From: Antedon mediterranea
Lineage: Eukaryota; Echinodermata; Crinoidea; Comatulida; Antedonidae
DNA: 64,000 nt
Assembly (NCBI RefSeq): GCF_964355755.1
Contig: NC_092679.1
Span: 14,190,932-14,254,931 of the forward strand
Direction: 5' to 3'
Below the pieces are notes generated by a model. The model made no database searches. It saw only the letters and a list, made by a program, of their open reading frames with translations, and was not told the DNA's origin. The translations under genes were made by a program, and so were the position numbers. This document shows positions 30,101-42,100 of the stretch, piece after piece (position 1 is the stretch's first letter; every line of letters begins with the position of its first letter).

Positions 30101-33100
30101 TTGTCCATATCTGTTTGACATGGTTTACTGTATTCACTTGCTAAAAGTAAAAGTAATAAAGGCCACTCTACAGACGAACAGTAACAGTAAGCAGAAAGGG
30201 GCATAGCTTGTCCTATGGAGACTGAATCTGTATCTATCCTGAACATGTTTCTGCTCAACCGCACATTCGCTCTGCTCAACCGCACATACAGTACATTTTA
30301 TTTTATTGTTTTTATATTTTTGTTTTCCGTTTACCACTTGCCATTACCGGTCGTCATGTGTAACATGGCCTTAACAATGTTGCAGCAGTTGCTCAAATTA
30401 CTAATTAAATCTTACTTATACTTACAATATTATATGTTTTCATCTTTTCCATTGATTGTAAACCTCTAACTAAACTTTCCAGTATTTCATTATTCAACTT
30501 CTGTTTCCAATAATAGTCAATATAAACAATTAATTTTTATTTTTATCATTACTGTAAATAATCATTGTATATATTTTATAATTTATATTCATATTGGTCT
30601 TGTTTTTTTTGTTTGTAAAAATCTACTGTAATATTATACCTTATTGTGGTTACCATTATAACAAATGTATGATTGATTGAATAAAGTTCACATATAGTAA
30701 AAAAAAAAAAAAAAAAAAAATCATTAAAAAATGAAGAAAACATAATGGTATTTTATTTTTGTATCATTGTGAATGTGAACATTGACTGACTACTACGACA
30801 TGTCGGTTTATCCAGGTAAGCTTGGCCATGAATACCCAATTGTTATAGTACAGTTAAAAGAATTAGGTTTTAGTCAAATTATATATTGTTGTAACATCAA
30901 GGAATTAGTTTAATACCTATAAAGTAGGATTAAGATATAACCATTCACTTTGACAACAAAACTTAACAAGGATAGAATCTTTTGTATTGCTATTAAATGT
31001 TAATTAAAGAGGGCATTCAAAACAACCTGCTGTCTGGATCAATATAAAAGGCCACTGGATTTAGACAGCTTAACCACTCAGTCAGCAAAAAAACTTGGAG
31101 ATCTTTGATAATTAGACTAAGCTTTAAAACATGTTTTATTTTCATCACATGTTAACTAAAATCAGATCAATAGGGGCCGCTCGATTTGGTTTTGGTAGTC
31201 TTCTAGAATAACTTAGGTATACAAATGCTGAAATCATTTAGGACTTGGACATTTGGAAAAGCTTACAGCGTAATAACTAAATCACAGGCCAATACAGGAT
31301 CTATCTTCAGGGGCGGATCCAGGATTTTGAAATAGGGGGGGCGTAGGTTTGCGAGCGAAGCGAGCAAACACTGGCTGGGGGCCAGGGGGCCGCCAAGGGC
31401 CCCCGGTCGGGGTCCAGGGGCCGAAGGCCCCTGAAAATTTTGGCGTTCTAGCGCATTGTAAGTCGTTTAAAACGATTTACAAACAATTCATAATGTCATT
31501 TACCAAACACTCTAAAGCTCGCAAATTACGACATGTGGAACATGCAGCTGATACTTACCTAGGGTACCAAAGCAAGCTAACAACTTGCCTGTACTTTACA
31601 TCTAAATTTTTACAACGCGACGATGTTTTTCAGCTTTTATATAAGCATAAACTTGTCCTAGCCTAGGCCGGTATTATTTTCTTACACGCGCGCCGGGTCG
31701 ATCGCGGTGACGTCTACTTCTTCGCATCCATCATCCATGCAGCTAAAGTAAAATGACGTCACGTTAAAGCGGGTCGTCACAGAGTCTCATGCATATTAAT
31801 GAAGCAAACTTGCTGAGAGTGTTTTCCACCACCACGCAACACATGCGACGCGAGATTTATCGAAACTCCGAGCCATCGACTGACGATCATGTTTTTGACA
31901 ATTAAAATCACGGCATATTCAACGACCTGGTTTAAACGATCGTTTAAAAATTAGCGGTCCGGCTCGATCATCATTACATTATATATAGTGATTTGAAAAA
32001 AACAAAACACCCCTTTTGTCATCGCGATTTGTTTATGAGACTCATCGACGGAAAAGCAAATAAAACACTACAAGGCCCGGTCATGAAATGCTGCATGCAG
32101 CATTGTTAATATTTTAATAGTAATATGTTTTAATAAAATATAGGCCTAACGGGATAATTTTCATAGGCACTACAGTCCTAGCCTTTGTTTTTATTGTATT
32201 TAATAAATGGGCGCGTAGTGTAGCACTGACCATGTGACTTCATAAACTCTATTGATCGTCGGAGGTACGTACCGCTACTCTACAACGGGAGTGACGATCA
32301 CAAAGGATGCCGACCTGCTTAGTAAAACGCGACCAAGCTCACCACGTGGCTTTTATCAACTTGCTCCTTTTAGTTTTACACTTAACTGTGAATGATCGTT
32401 GGTAACGCTAGAGATTGATAGTACACAAAGGATGTCGACGACGTACATGCTTGGTGAAATGCGATCAAGCTGACGATGTGCTCCGACGTACTATTTTCAC
32501 TATGAAAATGACCGTCGAAACGATACGTGTTTTTAAAATCTATTTAATTTAAAAAAAAAAAAAAAAATCTTTAAAAAATAGGGGGGGCGTACGCCCCACA
32601 CGCCTCCCGCTAGATCCGCCACTGATCTTTACAAAAACATTTTAGTTTGTGACCTTCAAATAGACCAAAACATTGTAGGGAAATTGTCTTTCTGATTGAG
32701 AAAAGGGCGTACAAACATAAGGCCAAAAAAGTGTACTTGTTAAGCGTCACCACTCTCTGATTTTTTTTTTCTTTAAAAAATGACCAAAAACTGTACAAGA
32801 ACAATTTTATTGCATTAAATAATTTTCTTATAGTTGAAAATGTATGTAGTAATTTATTTTAGTCATGTTTTGAAGAGTTAGTGTCAGATTATTTCAAAAT
32901 GGTAGCATAAAGAAAAACTGCCCTTCCGTCCCCGAATTTTATTCTGAGGTTGATGCTTAACAACTATACAGTACTGTATATAATAATATTTTTGGCATTA
33001 TAACTTTAGCCACTTTGTGTGCCAGCATGCACTGAATGTCCTTTGCTGAACTTTTGTCATTTCAAATGTAACTTTATAAGGATGGAAGACGAAGGCTGAG

Positions 33101-36100
33101 ATAATAAAGTACAGTAGCTGATAAAAGAAACAGTTTACTTCCAAACAAGGACTACTCCCCACTTAGCAATTTCCGGTTGTCATGGCTAAAGAAATACCTG
33201 AATATCAAGATTCTTCAACCTATTAAACTTCAAATAAAACACTAACCATTCCAAAAATTCTTAAATAGATATTATGCTTGTTCTCCTACTGTAACTCATA
33301 ATTCATACATGTCATCTGACTCTCACTTTTTGACACAACCTCAAACACCATGCCACACACCTAAAATCTCATGATTTTTGGATTTTTCAACAATCTCATG
33401 TCTTGTTTTCAAATTACTTGAAAACGTCAAAATTCTTGTTGTTTATCATGTCTAGAATCAAACAACGTCAAAATCTGGAGTTTTCAGACCAAAAACTTTT
33501 CGGCCAGCAGGTATATCAAACTTGTACAGTAAATGTACAGTAGTTATGGCAAAAAAGAGGGAGTCAGTTTCTTACCTAGATATTTGTTACATGAAGAAAT
33601 TTTGTATGATACTTTTCATCAGCAAGCCTGATCTAAAATCGTAAACAAGATTTGAACTTCTCATCAGGACGGTAATCTATGCAAATGCTATAACATGTAC
33701 GTTAAAATATTTGTGTGGAAATGGATGTAGATGTAGATGTTAAAGTATAGTATGTGCTGCTTTGTGTAGTGCTAAATTTGGTAGTTACTACTGTGGGATG
33801 GTTTTTCTTCTTAAACAAGGCCACAAACCAGGATATCAGTGAAGTAATTTAATGGTTTGTTACAGTTTAAAACACAGGAGACAGGGCATGTGATGTCACT
33901 AGATGTCTCTGAGGGATGCCCTAACAAAGCTAATAGTATCAAGGCCTAGTGTACAGTATCAATTGCTTTCCATGCATAATCATTGACCGAGGAGAATATA
34001 TCTGTGGGAACATACAAATTCTGTATCTGAAACAAAAGATGCCTCTGTCCTTTTTAAAATACTGTACAGTTAAATACTGTAAATAAAATGGACTATATAT
34101 GAATGAATGCAAATGAAATGAACTAACTAATTACCTACAGTACTAAAACCATCTGTTTTATATCCAATTTTCCATTAAAACAAAATACATTTTCACAAAC
34201 AAATTCACCATACTGTATTGTAAATTAACAAACACGATGAAACAAATGTGTTTTTTAATGTACTGTATGTGTAAACAAAAACAACACTGGAAATAGATTT
34301 ACATTTGTTTTGTTTTTTGGCAAAAATACATATATGCAAACTTTTTGTATAGTATTATCAGTAAAATTAAATGCTGTACTATATGAATGAACTTATGGAA
34401 CAATTTTCAGGTAATTAGGCTATTTAGGCTATTATAGTTATACCTGCAGTATGGAAAGCAAGTATAACTATTTAAACTTAATTAACCGTGTAAAAGTGAT
34501 ATTTGTATTTATAAGCACACATGTTAATTGTTTTACCTGTAGGTCTATGTACATCCATCCACAACTTCATGAACTTGACTTCACTGTGTTTTATGACATT
34601 GTTGTTGATTTATATGTTATACAAACAGTACTGTATGTAGGCCTAGATTCAATAAACATCTTTGATTACAAAGAAATTAAAACAAATGTTGAAAGAATTT
34701 AACATTGACCTATTTAAAGTTGGTGAACTTCAGACCTACAAATGTACAGTACAAAATCACCACTGTATACTACTGTACTACTAACTATATTTACATATTC
34801 CATTGCAAAAGCTTGAGGTCAAATACAACACTTTACTATAGCATTTGCCAACTACAGTACCATTTTGGCCAGGAAATTCCCATATTATTTACTGGTTTCC
34901 TGAACTAACATGTTCCTGGTTTTTCAATTGTTTACATTACATGGAAAATTAAATTTTTCGGCAGTAACAATTTTGGAAATACCCTTTTAAATACATTAAT
35001 ACTATAATATTCAAATAAGAATTTAATATTCATATTATATTATACTGTACTTCATTTTAAAAAAAATGTTGAGATACTGTTACTATATTAACAGTATATA
35101 ATTAATTTAATATACCTACAAATGGTGTAAATGAGCAATATAGTTACTTGTGTGGAATATACAGTAGAACTCAAGAGTAGGCCTACGTGAGGCGACATGC
35201 ATTTTCTACCCTGTCTAACATGGCCCCTCATCCGATAAACTTCCCAGCATGAGAGAAGAATAACAAGAATACTTGCCAGGTTGACTCATGTGTATATTAT
35301 AAAGCCTAGATGCATAGTTGATCTTAGCTTGAAGACATTCAGTTTATGCCTTTAGGGACCACCAATAATAAACCAGAACACTGTCTATTCTACCAACATT
35401 TTGGAAGAATATTTAAGTGTACTCTTTAAGTCTTATGTTTTATCTCTTGTTCTTGTAATATGTAGTATATTTTTGTTTATATTCAACATAGTCTATGAGA
35501 ATCAAATTAAGAGGAGGGATTGACTGTGCCACAACTTTAGAGTGGGTGGCAAGATTTTTAAATTAAACAGAGCTACTGTAGGGTGAAAAACACAGAGAAT
35601 GGTAAATTATGTAGTGCAACGTTGGTTAAACTACAATAAATACAGGTTTTTTGTTAAAGCATACACAGTGACTTTAGCTATTTTGGTTTGGGCTACTTTT
35701 TAGGTCCGGCATAGACAGGCAGTAGATTTGAGAATTTCTGCATAATAAAATCTTCCATATATATTATATTACACAAATCCTTTGATCCTTAAAAAAAATC
35801 TAGTAATAATAATATCTTAACCTAAAGTTCTATTGTTTCTAGCGCCAATGCTTTGATGGGAAATACACACAATACATTTGCCCTTGCTCAAACTATTCTT
35901 GTCCAGGAGAAAAGCAATGCAAATTTGCCCATTCTAACTACACAGTTTATAGTTAGTTACGTATGCTAGAGTATAGTAATTATTCTTTGTTGAGAAAAGA
36001 TTCAATATTAATTCTGCTGAATTCAAGGCCAGGTGTAAGAGGTTAGTAGCACATCTATCCATTAGTACTGATGACAATGGATCTATTCTTTTGATGAGTT

Positions 36101-39100
36101 GAAATTGCCTGAAGTACAAAATGAATGCAATATGTAGACCCAAGGCATATTAAGAGATTTGTCAATTAGAAGATGACCAAGGTGAAGATCTAGTGTGAAA
36201 TGATAAAATTTAAATCTACAAAAAAATTAAAGTACTGTATTATCAAATTAGTGTGTAAATATAAATTACAAAAATAAAACATTATTTATCTTTTGAAGTT
36301 TTATGCTTCATAAAAAAAACAATATAGAAAGGTTGTTACACAATGGATGAGTTGGTTTTTAATTGTTATTATACTGCTGTGTAAAAAATATCTAATCAAA
36401 TCAACACTACAGCGTTTTAAAGCTTATTTAGGGTATATTTACACAACCATTTAAATAAATGATGGCTAATAGTAATACTGTATTTTAATAACTGTGAATT
36501 CACACTGCAAGTTAAAACTAGTGTGTTCATTCATACTACTCCTATTAGTATCTGGTAATGTTTAAAAAAGTAAGTAAATGTTGAGTCAGTATTTTGTGGG
36601 TTTGGCCAAAATTCAAATTCAAATCAGGTGAAAATTTTTAATTAACATTTTAAATTAAAATATAAACTGTACACTTTGCTGTAATGAAATATATATCAAA
36701 ATCACAAAGTTATCTATATAAATTGATCATGTATGACATGCTAAAAGCGTCAAATCTATTCATGCATAAAGCAATTGACAATTACATGATAATGCTTAAT
36801 GATCCGAATAATAATACTTGGAATTTGTGCATATGTATGTTACGAAGCAGTAATTAAATAAAATGTTTAAAAATTATAAACAAAAATGTATTAATTCAAA
36901 ATTGTACTGTTTCATTTTTTTAATTTCCACTACATTAATTGATGATCTGCGAAGTATACATTAATTTTACTGTTTAAAGAGTAAAATTATTTATATGCCT
37001 AAAGTCAATAACATTTTTAACTCTTTTTTATTGTAAGTGGTATTGGTAAGTGAAAAAAGTCATGTTGAAAAAGGTGTGTAAAGTACAGTAAAAAATATAG
37101 TCTGTCAATCAATTTGCTCAAAATATTTGGGAAAATCTTTGGAAAACTACAGTCAGTACATTGATATATTTTAAATTATACGTGCAAAACACAGTAAAAA
37201 AATATATAATTTGTCTTTCAATCTTCTTAAAATATGTCGGAAATTCTTTGAAGTGTTTTTGGCAACTTTATTGATATATTTTAAACTATCAACAATCAAT
37301 AAAGATTCAACAAGAGATGTGACAGGTGATATAAACTACACTATTCTTGTGTGCTTACAAAACCTCCTTGTCTTGCAACTCGCAATGCTATTGTTGAACA
37401 ATGACAACTTGCAGACCTTCATCAAGATTATGCCTGATATCATACAAAAAAACTAATTGATATTGCACTATGTTCATCATCTTCAAACGCTATGTGTTTA
37501 TTCTATACTTAATAAAACCCACGCAAAGATTCCTTGCATTATACTTGGTAAATAATGACAGACAATGTGCAAATTCCTCAACACTGTCATGTTTAACAAT
37601 AAAAGTTTATCAGTGTCTATAAATAATAGAAATGTAATGTAGGCCCTGTTTAGACCATGGCGTTAGACCGAAATTTTGCTTTACTATATTGTTTAAAATA
37701 AATGCTGAGGTCTGTTTTATTTACGGCAAATTTTGCATAATTGTAGGCTGAGATCTAGGCCTATACAGTGGAAATAATGATGAAAACATGTGGGTAAAAG
37801 CACATGAATATGCAACTAGAAACAACCTAAATGACGCACTTCCGTTGTAATGATAATTGTACGCTATGGGTCTGAACACCTCATTTTTTTCTCTGCGGTT
37901 TGTAATGTGACCTTGCTAGTAACGTTGTACGCTAAAACGATCTAACGCCATGGGTCTGAACATGGCCATAGAATCTACGAAATATATGTTGAAAAACATG
38001 CAATGGTACATTCATAGAGTCAACAAAATAAATAATTCATTGAAAGAATTCTGGCTCAACTGTACTTAATTAAGGGCATGTTTATGCTGCATGGTGCCGA
38101 ATAAACCTAATAAAATTATATTTTGAAGCAGGATATAAGTTGTATTGAGAAAGGCACAGCAATGGTCCTTTGTTTGGCATTCACTGCTCCTGACAATCTT
38201 GTATGTGCATAGATTATACTGTTGTGTTACCTACTATGTGTACATCATCAATAGAGAAGAAACAAACATGCTAAAGGCTAGATATTTACTTTTACTTTTA
38301 CTTTTCACTACCATACCTTACTCTGACTATTTTCAATGTTAAAAATTACAATTACCAACACATATTACCAACACATATTACCAACACATATTAGCTAGCT
38401 TCTAATTTTCAACTATGACTGGCAACAATATGAAAAGCGAATTACTAGTTTACTAGCTAGTGTGAATTTCGAGCCCTGACTTTGTGGTATGCAAGAAATC
38501 TTGTATTGTATTTGAGGAACACCAAAGGAAGTACAGACAAGTAAAGGAATGTAAAGTGTTTCTTCAACAACAGGTCCTTACTGCAAAGAAGATTGAAATG
38601 TTAGGCATTCCAAATCTTTCAAATACCAGGCAATCTGAACTAGAAATAGGAAGGGTCTACCATCACATCAAACATCTTCTAGAGCCCAAGATACAGTATT
38701 ATAGCCTACAGTTACCATGCCTCCTCCTTTTTTTTATTGACACCATTTAAAACCATTTGTATTGTTTTGATACAGAAGCTAGATTTATAGATTGTGGAAG
38801 AGGTAAAACATAAAAGGAAAGCCAAGTAAAGATGTATTTTCTTGTGGAATACCCTATACCTATTTGGGCCACCTCTCCCCTTTTTTCCTTTATCTGCCCT
38901 ATTGGAGTGATGCAATTGTATTGCACAGAATTTCTAAGGCTTTTACCAGTTTATGTACAGTACTGTAATACTGTAGTAGCCAGGTACTGTAGTTACCATT
39001 GTAAATTCGAAATACTGTAATGTTTAATAAAAATTGGGATATCAGGAGATCATCATAAAATTACTGTAGGTAGACTTCGGAAAGTTAGGAATTCTGTCTG

Positions 39101-42100
39101 AAATACAGTACCGTATATCCTGATTCTTTATAATACTGTACTGTACATACAGTACAACCACCCCTGCTTTTTATGAAAATATTTTGAATTGAGTATTAAC
39201 CAATATAACCAATATAATAGTCAGATTTTATGTCAATGAATAATAGAAATTAGTCCTATTTACTCGGTGGTCACAAATGACAAAAAGTGAATACCAAATT
39301 ACTTGTTATGCACTGATGAACCCGTTGTGTCATTTTCTAAATAACACCGTAAAATTAAAGGGTAAACATTTTATTGCAACAAAAAGTAGTATTTAGCCAA
39401 ATATGGTATTTTTACCTTAAAAACGGTATACGTACAGTAGTAGGTTTTGTTATGTGGAATACTAATGTATTTTGCCCTTTTGTATGAGAACGTTTTTGTA
39501 AAGTAATGCAATGTGTTTTGAGCCAGTGATAGTATTGTAGTTACAAATTGTACAAAAACTAATAATATTAAAACCAGTTGGGATGATCGAGACTGAAATA
39601 AATTTGGGTTTTTAACACCTTATCTAACTTATATTTTGTGGGTGTTTTTATTTTTAAAGAAACTTGTGTTATTTCTAAATAAATCCATGTTAATTTTTCT
39701 CAGTAGAAACGGGCCCTAAGTTTTAATGGAATGTGGTGTATGCATGTGGAAATATATTGGTCATTTAGATCTGTCTGAAAGGAGCCTAATTGTTACATTC
39801 TTAGGAAATCCCAATATCAATATACAAGTAGGTTCTTGTACAGTATCATAACCACAAACCACAACTATGTTTAGCTTTCAACTACACAGGTAAGATCACA
39901 GGGTTTACAGCCGAAACGGCCGCCGACTGAAACGGCCGTCAATTAAAACACAGTTGAATGTATAAAACGCCGCGTGTGCCGTTTGTCATACAACGTGTAA
40001 TCAAAACGACGTGTGGTTTAATACAATTGTTTTACTTTTTTTTCCGATTGAAATGACTTTAGACGTATGTGACTTAATAAATATTAACAGATAGATGTTT
40101 TTAATTATTATTATTTTTATTTTACATTACATTAAAGAAGATGTATTGTCCCTTTGTCAAATTCCAAAAAAAATAAAAATAAAAAGATTTCGAAAAAAAG
40201 TGGCTCATTTTGAAGTATCATAATAGTTCAATTCAATTCAATTCAAAGTAACATTTATTTTCTTCAAAATAAAACAGTCAACAAAATGGTGTAAAGAAAG
40301 GTAATATGATTGAAGAAGGCATGATCAAAAAAGCAAAAAGCTTGTGACAGACATGCCTAAACAAAGATTAGGTAAAAACAACACGGAAAAAGAAAATAAA
40401 TAAATAAATAAATAAAATTTAAAAAATAAAGAAATAACAATATAAAAAATTTACATAACATGGGTTAAACTAAATAAGTAAAATAACAACAACAAAAAAC
40501 AATTTTGGTATAAATAAAGAATTGATTCGTCTTCTTCTTGTTACTCATCATTAAAATTATTATCATAAAATGTAATATAATAAAAATTAATACTTGGATG
40601 TGATATATCTTTTAAGTTTAAATGAAAAGCTTTTCTTAGATACAGCAACTTTAAAGACCCCTTCCCTGCAATTTTGGACGTTTTTTGGAAAATAATACAT
40701 ATATATCACTTTAAAAACATTAAACCATGTCATTCCTTGTCTTAAATGTACGTTTTATGGTAAATTATGATAAAAAGTGAGAAACAATGCACTACCTAAG
40801 TAGCTCGCGGCGATCGACCTCTCGTGGACGGTCTTAGGCCTAGCCTAGCTAGGCTTAGTTTTGTAGGCCTAGCTGGTAAACATCGATAACGTACGAACAT
40901 CGTACGCTAGCTATATACCTAGCCTGACGTTGTATAGTTGCTGCATTTATTGTCTTTCTATTTTTGCCAGACTCTGTTGATACAAATTGGGGAAACCCCG
41001 GTATTTTCGCTGAAAAGTTAGGAGTCTTCCATTTGTTTTGGCTTCACGATCGATCGAAAAGTTGGCGAATTACAGGTGAAAAACAAAAATATCAATCCGC
41101 GCGCAATGCATTTTGGGATTTATAGCGGGCCGCTATAATTATTAGAATCGATTTATTTTTCACATTTTTAACCGTTTAAAGACGAAAAAAGTTATCGCAA
41201 TAGGACCATATAATATTATTTTTACATTAAATATAGTTTGTGATCTTAAATTAGATCAAAAAAACGTAGGGAATGGGGCTTTAATATTTGAAGGTAGTTT
41301 ATTCCATAGTTTATTCCATAGTTATTAACTTTCACCAAAAATTAGTCGAAAAAAAAATCATTTAACTGAAATACAGACGTTTTTTTGTTCAAAAAATAAC
41401 TTTGACTTCCAGTCAAAGTTTTCGATCAAAACATATCTCATAATGCAATGCGCTTATTTGGCTACTCTGTATGCATAATCATAAAACTTCCTCGCGATCT
41501 GTGTGAAAACACCTTCTCAACCATGACGAGTTGTAAACAATCCTAATTAGCATCATGCATAATGCGTACTCATGGTTTGAAATCTTTGTTTACATTCGCT
41601 CGCGACTATTTTTCAGACGAAATGTAATCAAATTACTTTAGCTGTTAATTACGTAAAATTGTTGTTTTTGGCTCGAATTTTTTACTTAAAGTGAATAACT
41701 TTAATATTACTTTGATATAGCCAATTAAAATTTAGTATATTTTGACCTTCATTTTTTTGTTTTTCAAGGGACAATACATCTTTAAATATATTATTAAAAG
41801 CGGCCGCCGACTGTTTTGCCTATTTCAACTTCAATAATTGATACAATATTTGTTGAATACGTTAAATAAATTTAGAATGGTGAATTACTATAATAAACAT
41901 TATTTTAATAAAAACTTAACCAAAAAATATGTTTTCATAGGCTTTACTGTACGTTTATAATACTGCATTGGCTTGTTGAAGCTTCGGCGGTATTGGCATC
42001 CCATAGAAAATGTTGGCGGCCGTTTCAGTCGGCGGCCGTTTCGGTCACTCACCGATCACAGACCTACTGTATCTAGCCTTATATAACCATGGAGATAGAT

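Larger units (their letters stand above)
40136..41781. mobile_element. Middle element of the nest, TTAA-flanked
   Basis: TTAA at 40132-40135 and 41782-41785. Left end AGAAGATGTATTGTCCCTTT, right end on the minus strand AGATGTATTGTCCCTT, an inverted match of about 15 bp. TTAA duplications are typical of piggyBac and Kolobok elements. No transposase is present. A LINE-like tail sits at 40228-40270. Confidence 0.65.
39902..42053. mobile_element. Outer element of a three-level transposon nest (8-bp duplication)
   Basis: GATCACAG occurs at 39894-39901 and 42054-42061. Just inside, CCGAAACGGCCGCCGACTGA with AACGGCCG (39911-39938) is matched exactly, 28 of 28, by its reverse complement ending at 42044. 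The outermost bases are GGT...ACC. Without the nested elements about 500 bp remains, so it is a MITE. A further CGGCCGCCGACTG copy lies at 41801-41815. The 8-bp duplication fits several superfamilies (hAT, P); I cannot assign one. Confidence 0.8.

Noticed and set aside
31349-31666. 105-codon open frame also found at 63726-63394
   Set aside because: It starts in the GC-rich end of a transposon and has no domain. Its similarity between sites is DNA-level repeat identity.
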